This document shows, one piece after another, positions 1-8,588 of a DNA stretch of 64,000 nt. The notes under the pieces are model-generated. The model searched no databases. It saw only the letters and a list, made by a program, of their open reading frames with translations, and was not told the DNA's origin. The stretch comes from Candidatus Eremiobacter antarcticus (GTDB lineage: Bacteria > Vulcanimicrobiota > Vulcanimicrobiia > Eremiobacterales > Eremiobacteraceae), in NCBI GenBank assembly GCA_003244105.1, contig QHBK01000002.1, forward strand, positions 1 to 64,000. Reading direction: 5' to 3'. The position numbers and the translations under genes are program-made. How positions within the stretch are numbered: position 1 is the stretch's first letter; every line of letters begins with the position of its first letter.

Positions 1-173
1 GCTTCATAATGGGTCCCATGCCAACCTGGAATACAGTCCCAACATAGCCCATACGGACAGGACTCGGATCGTTGACAACACTAGTCCTCTGGACCGTGCG
101 GACTTGGGCTGGGGACTCCAGGGACCAGTAATCGTCGACCCACTTCCGACTGCTACAGCTGAGCTTGAATAGC

Positions 174-2057
174 TTATTTTTCCATGAAGCCGTTGACTTG
201 TACGCTGATGGTGGGCTGGACCGCGAACTCATTGACCTTAATCTTCCACACAATTCCATCAGTAATGGCTCCCGGAGCGACGGCGCGCGCATCTTGAGAA
301 GATGGGGCGATCGCATAAAGCGCGCCAATCCCATGCTTGCCGTTCTCGGCATTTAGTAATTCTGCGGTTTCGTATTTATTGCTATGCGGCAACAGCACTA
401 GCGTCACTTTCAGCGAGAAAGGGCCGTACAACACGCGGTTAGAGGTGTTTCGGATGCGTACCGGGAGTGATACAACGTGCGACTTCGCGTCCCACCCAGC
501 GCGGTCAAAAGAAAGAGCAACGTATTTTGTAACATCGGCGCCCTCAAGCGTCAGTGGCGCTTGCTGGCCACTCTGGAGGCGAACCGCAGCGGTATAAATT
601 TGATATGTCCCCGAGCGCGCGTCGATCCAGAAGGGATGAAACGTGTCATTTTTGTCGGCCGTCAATCCCATATAGTCGCCGCCATTAATGAAACGCCCAA
701 ATGGCGAGGTCAGGAACACCGCATAACTACCTTTGAACAGATCAGCGCCCGCCGGTGAAAAGGCCGTATTACCGGCCCCCTTTGGGTACGATGTGGCGGA
801 AGAAACTCTCACCGGCCGAAGGAATGTCTTTCCGCCATCCGACGAGGCACTAAAGTATTCGTTGTAACCTCGGCCGATGGAGTCACGTGTATCGTACCAG
901 GACACCCCCACAGCCCCGGACCGGCTTGTGACAATGGAAGCCTGGTATTGACTTCCCGTTCCCCGACTGTCGGCGGCTAAGATTCTGGGCTGTGACCAGC
1001 TCTTTCCGCGATCGCGTGAATACGTGAAAAGCAAGCGCGAATCGCCAAAGCGCATATCGCTCCACACCAGATACACACTATCTTTGAAGCGGTCGTTGGA
1101 GGCGTCCACCGCGTATCGCGGCACGGTATCAGGATCCCAGTCGAAACGGCCCGCGCGCTGTCGCTCCAACATCGCCTTTGAATCACCCATCCAACGACGG
1201 GCGATCGTATGCGCTGTAGAGACGGAGCGCCCACCGTCAGCTGACGTGACAAACTCCAGCCTTTCATACGGGGCAAACTTTCCCGGTGCTCCGTCCATAT
1301 GTATATACGGAATCATAAGCGTTCCGTCGCTAAACTGCGCCAGATTGCTGTTAAAATTCCAACCGGTCGCGACGGGTACAGGCCCTTGGAATGTACGGCC
1401 TGAATCGCTGGAATATAATAGCCCAAGCTGATTGACTTGGGGCTCTTGGCGAACGCTGTACAACGTGTAAAGGTAAATGCGACCACGACCTTTGCTTGCC
1501 GTGCTATCGATCAGGAGTTGCTCATGGTCGTAGGCGCGGCGCAAGAAAGTGCGCCGTTGCCACGTCATACCTTGATTGGTTGAGCGGAAAAGGTACAACC
1601 CGTTGTCGGTGCTGCTCGGCTTCTCCGGGTTCGGGGATGGTCCCAGCGCTGCAAAGTAGGCGTTGCCGTCGGGCGCAAAAGCCACCTGTACGTCGCCGAG
1701 ATCTGTATATGCGCTGGGCGGCTCCGCTTGGCGCCACGTGTTGCCCGAGTCCCACGACGCGAACGAGCGTCCGAACCAACTCGATGTCCAAAAGAGGGCG
1801 GAAGCTCCGACGAGATTCTTTGGGTTTGATGGGTTCGCCGCAACCGCGGGCTCGACGTACGGTGTATTGGGATCCTGATCCACTTGCACGTTAGGCCCGA
1901 CGCTAAGTCGCGTTCCGGGTGCTACGGTGACTTGCTCTAACGAAGGAAATGAAGTCCCCGCAGTGGACCTGGTACTCGCCGTCAACCACAATACAGCGGT
2001 GGCGAAAACGGTGGCCACCTTTTTATGATTTATTGCAAGCTTTCGGTGTTGGGTCAT
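174..2057 (-). CDS. Secreted six-Asp-box beta-propeller protein (sialidase-like fold), paralogue 1
   Basis: 627 aa with an N-terminal signal peptide (hydrophobic stretch about residues 14-27). Six Asp-box repeats of the S-x-D-x-G-x-T/S-W/F type are visible: SWDSGNTW (101-108), STNQGMTW (159-166), SSDSGRTF (216-223), TSADGGRS (271-278), SRDRGKSW (347-354) and SSDGGKTF (405-412). That fits a six-bladed propeller. A C-terminal beta-sandwich-like domain of about 110 residues follows, shared with three other proteins in the window. Such proteins are usually labelled exo-alpha-sialidase, but I see no convincing FRIP motif or arginine triad, so enzymatic activity is unproven and a binding role is equally possible. 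It is the last gene of a three-gene operon (S8 protease, LuxR regulator, this gene), starting 10 bases after the regulator's stop. Confidence 0.8.
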   Translation of the reverse strand: MTQHRKLAINHKKVATVFATAVLWLTASTRSTAGTSFPSLEQVTVAPGTRLSVGPNVQVDQDPNTPYVEPAVAANPSNPKNLVGASALFWTSSWFGRSFASWDSGNTWRQAEPPSAYTDLGDVQVAFAPDGNAYFAALGPSPNPEKPSSTDNGLYLFRSTNQGMTWQRRTFLRRAYDHEQLLIDSTASKGRGRIYLYTLYSVRQEPQVNQLGLLYSSDSGRTFQGPVPVATGWNFNSNLAQFSDGTLMIPYIHMDGAPGKFAPYERLEFVTSADGGRSVSTAHTIARRWMGDSKAMLERQRAGRFDWDPDTVPRYAVDASNDRFKDSVYLVWSDMRFGDSRLLFTYSRDRGKSWSQPRILAADSRGTGSQYQASIVTSRSGAVGVSWYDTRDSIGRGYNEYFSASSDGGKTFLRPVRVSSATSYPKGAGNTAFSPAGADLFKGSYAVFLTSPFGRFINGGDYMGLTADKNDTFHPFWIDARSGTYQIYTAAVRLQSGQQAPLTLEGADVTKYVALSFDRAGWDAKSHVVSLPVRIRNTSNRVLYGPFSLKVTLVLLPHSNKYETAELLNAENGKHGIGALYAIAPSSQDARAVAPGAITDGIVWKIKVNEFAVQPTISVQVNGFMEK

Positions 2058-2067
2058 TATGCGCGTT

Positions 2068-4878
2068 CTAAGAGACCGAATCTCTTATGCGGTGCTCGAG
2101 ATGCTGCTCCGCCATCAGTGCGGCCAATCGTGAACGCGAGCGAATGGACAAGCGGTTGAAAATTGAGTCGAGGTGGTGCTCGACCGTGTTTTCGCTAATT
2201 TTTAGCCGACAGGCTATTTCGCGATTCGTGTAACCGTCTGCAACGAGCGCTGCGATGTCGTTTTCCCTACGCGTAAGCGCAGTGCCGGCGCGGCCGCGGT
2301 GCCGCGTATTGTTGGTCTCTGCCTTAAGGCGCCGTTCGCTCCTTATATCGCCGAGTCTCTGGTAAACGGTTTGAGCTTCGGCTTGCATGTCGCTTAGCTC
2401 GAGCGCTTGCGCGTAATATGGCCAGAGTCCAATAGCTTGGAACGCGTTAGCGGCGCCCTTTGCGAGCCTGACGGCTTTCAAGCGACGCCGCTCACGCTGC
2501 GCTGAGAACGCGTCGAAGAGCGTAAGGCATGCCTTGGAAAGATCGTGGCCTGGCAGGGCACTTTCCCGTTCGAGCAAACCCCGCGCAGCGCTCGTATCAG
2601 CTTCATCGCCTAGCAGTGCGGCCAATAACAGTAGGTCCCAAGCCTGATGGGCGGTGCTGAGCGAACGCAGCCCTTGGCGAAGAATATGTCTGGCTTCCGT
2701 GACGTGCCCCCGGCTGCGGTATAGATCCACAAAAGCTGCTGCGACGCCCCCAACGCGGTCGGGTTCGGCCGAGTGCAGCCCCAGTTCAAGAGTCTCGCTG
2801 TCTGCGCACAGTTTGATCAGTTCCTGGTCTTCGGTCCGCAGTCCCAACGGGATTCCGACGGCAGCCGAAAGCAATCTGACGCCAGCAGACTCTGTGCCGC
2901 CCGCTAAAGTTTCATAAACAATGTCCTTGGCGTGTTGAAACTCTCCGATGAGCATCAGCGTGGACGCATACCTCAGCGACAGGTACGAGGAGCGCCATAA
3001 GACGCCGCGTTTTGTTGCGATGGCTACCGCACGCTGACGCAGTTGTAACGCCGTGCGAATCCGACCCAGTGCGGTGGCGACGTTGGCCCAGTCGTCGAAC
3101 GCAACGGTTTGCAAATATACGTCCCCGGCGGCTTCAGCACTCTGCGCTGAGCGGCGGAAGTAAAGAAAAGAGTCAGTCAACTTGCCCGTGTGCGCGAACG
3201 CGATAGCCCGCGTATTCAGGTAGGTAGGAGTTGGTCGCTGCGCCAGTCCCTCGGCGACTTGCAAATGTTCCTGCGCCTGTGCGTAGCGGCCCAACAAGTT
3301 GCAATAGGAAGCCATTTTGACGCGGCTTTCAAATCGCAGAGCACTGTCATTGAGGGATTCAGTCAATTGTATGGCTCGTTCAATGTGAGGTAAGGCCGCC
3401 TCCGTGTTAGCGGCCACCCAGCACTGGCGCGCCAGGCTTAGAAGCATCCGCGACTGGCTCTCCCGATCATCCAACAGCGAATACTCCCTCAGCGATTCTT
3501 CATACCACGGTGTGGCTGACTCCGGAAGGCCGCCGCGATAAAGGCTGTCGGCGAGCTTGTTACATAACGACGCGCGCTTTTCGCCGCAGTCGGTCTGGAA
3601 GTCCAGCGCTCGGCGATACAGCCGAGCGGCGTCCCGGAATGCGTTGAGCTGCACAGCCTGATCGGCGGCGGCTTCGTTATAAGAGACTGCTTTGTCCGAA
3701 TCACCAGCTGCGGCCCAGTGAAAGGCCAGCTCGGCGGTTTGGCTATCTTCGTATTTCTCGAGTTGCGCTGCAATCTTCGCATGCAAGGGCAGCGTTTGTG
3801 CCGGTAATAGTTCGGCGTAGAGGATATGACGAGTTAAGGCGTGATGAAACTCAAATTGGTTCAAACCGTTAGGATTTTGGCGTACGATCTGCAACTGACG
3901 TGCGCGACGAAACGTCTCTAGAACTTGCTCCCGCGAACTGCCGGCAATGCGAGCAACAAACTCCAGCCCAAACGATCGCCCAATTACGGCTGCTAGGGTA
4001 AGAATTCGCTGTTGCGTGTGGGTCAATTGGCCCAGGCGCCGCAAGACGGCGCAACGCAAAGTTGGAGAAACAGCTTCACCGGTGCCGCAGTCGTCGGCCG
4101 GCCCGTCCATCGTCGCCCGCAAAAGCTCTTCGATGAAAAGTGGATTACCTTCGGCCAGTTCCAGGACCTTATCGACGCCCTCCTTAGACACGCTATCTCG
4201 ACCCCGCAGACCCTGGCGAACCAACCGAAGACTATCTGCCTCAGAAAGCGCGCCGAGTTGAATCCGAAATGCTCCCTTGCGCTCGAGGCGCGCCAACGGA
4301 CTTTGCAGCCATTGCTGCTCTGAGGGCTCAGATCTGTAGCTCGCGAGGAAGAATACGCGAGACTTAGCAAGTGGTGTCACTAAATATTCGAGCAGCTCCA
4401 TGCTGGCATTGTCCGCCCATTGCAAATCCTCGATGATGGCAACGATAGGCCGAACCTTGCTTAAATCACGTAAACGCTTCGCGACAGAGGTAAAAACTTG
4501 CAACTTCTTTGCGTTGCGATGCACGGAGCTGCGGGTTCGCACTTGAGAGTCGGGACTGTCCCCCGTAACCAGGGGGTTTGCATGCTCCCCAAACTCCTCT
4601 TTGTCGGTGCCGAATAGATGATCGAAAATTTCGGTAAACGGTAAGTACGGAGATTGTACGAATTCCAGACACGACCCGATAGCGTGCCAATTTTGCACAC
4701 TTTCCAGCGCTTTGCGGAACTCTGAGAGAAGTCGAGTTTTGCCGATACCGGGCTCGCCGCCAAGGAGTGCCATGGTACCGCGACCGTTGACGGCCTCCGT
4801 ATGTTGCTCAAGCAGAAATGCCAGCTCAGCGCGCCGGCCCACGAACTCGTCGAAGTGAATCGGTGCAGAAATGCTCAT
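2068..4878 (-). CDS. LuxR-family transcriptional regulator of the LAL/MalT type (STAND ATPase)
   Basis: 936 aa from the chosen ATG. Walker A GEPGIGKT at about residues 41-48 and a Walker B region IIEDLQWAD at about 148-156 define an AAA/STAND NTPase. A long alpha-helical TPR-like middle follows. The last 70 residues are a LuxR-type helix-turn-helix (LTRRENDIAALVADGYTNRE region, then ISENTVEHHL). LAL regulators are ATP-dependent activators that sense an inducer through the middle region; the ligand here is unknown. An in-frame start 21 bases upstream (4899) is possible. I prefer 4878 because its ATG overlaps the TGA of the upstream protease as ATGA, a translational-coupling arrangement. It sits between a protease and a propeller gene, so it probably controls the secreted proteins of this island (inference). 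Confidence 0.88.
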   Translation of the reverse strand: MSISAPIHFDEFVGRRAELAFLLEQHTEAVNGRGTMALLGGEPGIGKTRLLSEFRKALESVQNWHAIGSCLEFVQSPYLPFTEIFDHLFGTDKEEFGEHANPLVTGDSPDSQVRTRSSVHRNAKKLQVFTSVAKRLRDLSKVRPIVAIIEDLQWADNASMELLEYLVTPLAKSRVFFLASYRSEPSEQQWLQSPLARLERKGAFRIQLGALSEADSLRLVRQGLRGRDSVSKEGVDKVLELAEGNPLFIEELLRATMDGPADDCGTGEAVSPTLRCAVLRRLGQLTHTQQRILTLAAVIGRSFGLEFVARIAGSSREQVLETFRRARQLQIVRQNPNGLNQFEFHHALTRHILYAELLPAQTLPLHAKIAAQLEKYEDSQTAELAFHWAAAGDSDKAVSYNEAAADQAVQLNAFRDAARLYRRALDFQTDCGEKRASLCNKLADSLYRGGLPESATPWYEESLREYSLLDDRESQSRMLLSLARQCWVAANTEAALPHIERAIQLTESLNDSALRFESRVKMASYCNLLGRYAQAQEHLQVAEGLAQRPTPTYLNTRAIAFAHTGKLTDSFLYFRRSAQSAEAAGDVYLQTVAFDDWANVATALGRIRTALQLRQRAVAIATKRGVLWRSSYLSLRYASTLMLIGEFQHAKDIVYETLAGGTESAGVRLLSAAVGIPLGLRTEDQELIKLCADSETLELGLHSAEPDRVGGVAAAFVDLYRSRGHVTEARHILRQGLRSLSTAHQAWDLLLLAALLGDEADTSAARGLLERESALPGHDLSKACLTLFDAFSAQRERRRLKAVRLAKGAANAFQAIGLWPYYAQALELSDMQAEAQTVYQRLGDIRSERRLKAETNNTRHRGRAGTALTRRENDIAALVADGYTNREIACRLKISENTVEHHLDSIFNRLSIRSRSRLAALMAEQHLEHRIRDSVS

Positions 4879-7800
4879 AGTCTTATCACGTCTTGCCAAA
4901 CGCTGGGCCAGGCAGTACGGGGTGCCGGTTTTGCTTTCATCATGTCGACAATGGTTGTTGCCTTACTTTTCGCCCAGATGTAAGTTGCCTGTTCCGCCTC
5001 AAATTGCCGCAGTGCCACAAGACTTGAACCCGGTGGTACGCGCCCCATTCGGTGAATTTCTGCCACAGCCGTCGTGCTGCCCCCGGAAACCATGTGTGGG
5101 GTCGCAGCTCGCATGCGCACGCTTCCATACAACGCGCTGGCTACTACCTGACGATAGCGCAGCGTCACATCACCCGTGGGGACTGAGGGCTCAATGACTG
5201 CGACCCAGCGGCCGGGCGCGACGTTGCTATCAGTGTAGCGTGCGACGTTGCTGACTTTCGTGTCTGCGCTCGCTTTCAAGGTGCACTCTCGCCCGTAGGG
5301 CTCGCCAGGGGTTCGTTTTTGCGTTTTGGCAGTTATTTCCGTACAGCTAAACAGGAACACGTCCACCGGATCCGTCGCGTCGCTAACCGCAACCTCAACC
5401 TGCGTCGTCTGATTCGGAACCTCAATAGCGATCAGTTTGGGCGAACCGGAGCGAACTTTGATGGTTTTTTCGCGCATAACTCCCAGAAGCGACACCGTAG
5501 GGCGAAGTGCTACCGGTGCCATGCGGTTGACGAGCATGTACGATTCTACGGTGTGGCTACCCCGCGCGGCGGCGTTGAGCGGCAGAGCCCTTAGGGAAAA
5601 GGTGGACGCAGTGAGAGAATACGTGGTCGGCGGAATCGGTTTTAGCGTTGCTGGGTCACTGCTAATCGCCCACGGCGATGAAAAGCCGTCGGGATTAGTG
5701 TTGTTGATGTCAACCTCCCAAACGCCCGGTAAGGGGTCGGCAAACGACTCACTCCACATTGACCCATCATGGTAGGGACTGCGTTGATAAAAGCCCGGCG
5801 AGCGCCTTCCATCGGGCATGTGAACTTCCAAAAATTGACTAGCAACCCACGGATTGCTGATCGCAGCCAGATCGCGGTGGGCGACGGATACCCGTGCGGT
5901 GAAGTTGTTCGCCTCTTTTGGAACCCTAAAGAAATAACGCATAATTCCGGGATGCTCGATGCTGCCGCGATGAGTTACTGTAAACTGATTTCCGGGATTA
6001 AATTCCTCAGCGGCGATGACGGTGTTAAGACGGGTATCAACGACAGTCTTCGTCGTCGGATCGACTAGCTGCAAAATCGCGCTGTGCGCGCCTGAACTTG
6101 CCGGAGCGACGGCAACATCGTAGTTAATCGGCTCGCCGAACGGTAACCGTATCGTGTTAGCACTCTTAAATGTGCCGTCATTGTGTAACCAGCTCACGTC
6201 GTAGGTCTGCGGCTCGGAAGGACCATTAACACGGACGAACGTGTACGCGCGCGTTGCATGGCGCCCCGCGCGCCAACCCTCCCGTTCAAAGAGCCCTTCT
6301 CCGCGGTTCGGTGTGCGTAAGCTGTCGCTAGAAACATCGAGGACCGGAGCAGTCGCATTGACGCGTACAAGCTCACCTTGCATTTTGTTGAGCGATCGCC
6401 ATGCGTTAGGAACGTTGATGAGGCCGCCGCCCTGTTCCGCAGCGCCATACCCGTTAAGTGCGCGCGCACTGGCTACGAGGGCCCGCTTTATGCGGAGCGG
6501 ATCGTGAAGTATTCCAATCTGCTTAGCAGCGCTAATCAAGAGGGCGGCGGCGCCGGCGGCCATTGGCGCGGCAGTTGATGTGCCGTTCGAAATACCGTAG
6601 CCGCGCGGGAGCAGAATACGCTGCTGTAAGAGCACGCGCGGCGTCACCATAGGCTTGGCGCTCAAAACTTCCGTTGGCGCCACTAGGTCAGGCTTGAAAC
6701 CTCCATCCCGGCGCGGTCCCCGAGACGAGTAATACGCTAGATAGTCGGCTTGCGGCACTGCCGCACCGTCATTGCCTGCGAACATAGCTTGAGAAGTGTA
6801 AGCGCCCACCGATACGGCTCCATCGGAAGTTGAGGGCGAACATACGGTGGATAAAGCTGGACCGTCGTTTGAGGCTGAGATAAACGGCAGTACCTGGTAG
6901 CGCTGCACCAAACGGTCGACGATCAGATCCATAACGCTCATACCGTCTTCATTGAAGAAACACGCACCCCAGGACAGGGAGATGACGTCTACTCCTGGAT
7001 AACGAGCGGCCATGATCAAACCTTCAAGACCGCCGGAATAGGGCGCCTCTCCGGCCACCGTTGAAACCATTTCGGCCGACGGGGCTACGCCGTCGAACGC
7101 ACCGCCAAAATAACCATGGCCTACAGCGGCGCTAGCTACCCCTGTGCCATGAATACTATGAAACGGCATGTGCACAGCGACATAGTCGCGATGAGGATCT
7201 GTTTGAATCAAAAATACAAAATTCGTCGGTGGGGTATCACCCGTTGTATAGTGCTCGCCCCACATAGACCAGTTGTCCAAGCGCAACCGCAGGTGACCAA
7301 GGTCGTGATGCACGCGGAAATCGTGCATGGCTATGTCTTTTGAGAAATCGCCATTCTGTTCGGCGTTTACCCACACCGTGCCCGTTGATTTTTCCCACAG
7401 CAGTGGAAAGTGCTGGCTGTCAACATAAGCCGTACCGTGCGGATGAAGCATGTTCTTGAATTTTACGTCGTCCCTTAATCGGAAAAGGCCAACTTGATAG
7501 GCACCGTCGTGCGGGGCTCGATATATCTTTCCGCGATACGTAAAGGTGCCATTCATCGCACGTATTCGTATTGCCATGTTCGTCCAACCAAAATACTCAC
7601 GATCGTTGTTAGTCGAAACCTCTGCAAGCTCATCGGGGCTTACCGCGTTGACCATGTCCACTAACTTAGGAACGATTCTTCCCTGTAACGAATGACCGTG
7701 TTGTAGAAATGGTGAGGTAGGATCCTCGCGTTCTAAGAAAGCAATCCGTACGCCACGTCCGTCATATGTGCGCTGCGCTTTCTTGAATTCTGCCCCTCCT

Positions 7801-8384
7801 ATTTCGGCCACGCCGGTGAATGCGTTGGCTTGGCGGGTCGACGCGTTAGGCGTAGGCCAAGGGTAGGGGCTGCCTTTTCCGGTCGACACGGCAGTTATAA
7901 CGTCATTAGTACGTACAGGACCATTGATCAGGTGAAGTTGGTTTAGCTCTACATCTGACTGATCCGCCCCATCGACGTTTATTCTAATGATGCCCGTCAG
8001 GTTCGCAATGGCCTGGACCCGACCGATTGGAATGCGGACGCGCACGTATCCAAGGTCATCGTTGCGGTACCGTACCATTGCTCCTTGGTTGATGAGGATT
8101 GGGATGAGCGCCGCCGACTGACCGGGTTCCCCGGCGACGAGCAGCTCAATTTTGACGCGGCCTTCGGCGAGTGATCGAGCGATCAAAATACGATCATTTC
8201 GCGTTAAGCCTCGATGTGGCGTCATGGCTGCTTCTTCACCCTGCGCCTTAGCCGCTGGCACAGCAATCACAACCGCTAGAGCAGCCGCCACTAACCTAGA
8301 AACACAGGCTTTCACGGCTTTTGCTTCCGCGTACTGGCTCCTCGCAATGTTGCAAGACGCAACAGCGCTGGTCTGCATCCCCAC
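4875..8384 (-). CDS. Secreted subtilisin-family (S8) serine peptidase with Glu at the Asp position
   Basis: 1169 aa with a signal peptide (hydrophobic run near residues 30-46, then AKAQG). The S8 fold is recognisable: His in HGTGVASAAVG (H412), oxyanion Asn in SASNDGP (N506) and Ser in GTSTAAP (S603). At the catalytic-Asp position the strand reads GVRIAFLERED, placing Glu218 where family members have Asp. About 190 residues are inserted between the Asp and His motifs, including an acidic loop near residues 340-350. The last 500 residues are beta-rich accessory domains. It opens a three-gene operon and its stop overlaps the start of the LuxR regulator. The start is a GTG; an ATG six bases downstream is an alternative. 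Whether it is an active protease depends on the Glu218 question. Confidence 0.85.
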   Translation of the reverse strand: MGMQTSAVASCNIARSQYAEAKAVKACVSRLVAAALAVVIAVPAAKAQGEEAAMTPHRGLTRNDRILIARSLAEGRVKIELLVAGEPGQSAALIPILINQGAMVRYRNDDLGYVRVRIPIGRVQAIANLTGIIRINVDGADQSDVELNQLHLINGPVRTNDVITAVSTGKGSPYPWPTPNASTRQANAFTGVAEIGGAEFKKAQRTYDGRGVRIAFLEREDPTSPFLQHGHSLQGRIVPKLVDMVNAVSPDELAEVSTNNDREYFGWTNMAIRIRAMNGTFTYRGKIYRAPHDGAYQVGLFRLRDDVKFKNMLHPHGTAYVDSQHFPLLWEKSTGTVWVNAEQNGDFSKDIAMHDFRVHHDLGHLRLRLDNWSMWGEHYTTGDTPPTNFVFLIQTDPHRDYVAVHMPFHSIHGTGVASAAVGHGYFGGAFDGVAPSAEMVSTVAGEAPYSGGLEGLIMAARYPGVDVISLSWGACFFNEDGMSVMDLIVDRLVQRYQVLPFISASNDGPALSTVCSPSTSDGAVSVGAYTSQAMFAGNDGAAVPQADYLAYYSSRGPRRDGGFKPDLVAPTEVLSAKPMVTPRVLLQQRILLPRGYGISNGTSTAAPMAAGAAALLISAAKQIGILHDPLRIKRALVASARALNGYGAAEQGGGLINVPNAWRSLNKMQGELVRVNATAPVLDVSSDSLRTPNRGEGLFEREGWRAGRHATRAYTFVRVNGPSEPQTYDVSWLHNDGTFKSANTIRLPFGEPINYDVAVAPASSGAHSAILQLVDPTTKTVVDTRLNTVIAAEEFNPGNQFTVTHRGSIEHPGIMRYFFRVPKEANNFTARVSVAHRDLAAISNPWVASQFLEVHMPDGRRSPGFYQRSPYHDGSMWSESFADPLPGVWEVDINNTNPDGFSSPWAISSDPATLKPIPPTTYSLTASTFSLRALPLNAAARGSHTVESYMLVNRMAPVALRPTVSLLGVMREKTIKVRSGSPKLIAIEVPNQTTQVEVAVSDATDPVDVFLFSCTEITAKTQKRTPGEPYGRECTLKASADTKVSNVARYTDSNVAPGRWVAVIEPSVPTGDVTLRYRQVVASALYGSVRMRAATPHMVSGGSTTAVAEIHRMGRVPPGSSLVALRQFEAEQATYIWAKSKATTIVDMMKAKPAPRTAWPSVWQDVIRL

Positions 8385-8588
8385 AAAAAGGGCGTGGTTA
8401 TCCGATGTGTTCTTGATCCTGATCCTCTGTTTAGTACCACTTGCCTAAATTGCATCCGATCTGTTGTCGATCTCCGATTGGGCACATTTTGCTTCCGACT
8501 TCAACCGGCGTTGATTCGGACCGCTTGCGCCGCTAAAGGCGTAAATCGCGGCGGTACTCTACTGCGCAATACTGCCGACGCGATGACT

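Noticed and set aside
2-169. Open frame on the plus strand at the left edge (55 codons, ending before the first propeller gene), and a competing open frame on the minus strand
   Set aside because: Both strands are open here, neither matches a family I recognise, and the piece is too short to judge coding character. A 3' end of a gene from the left is possible but unsupported.
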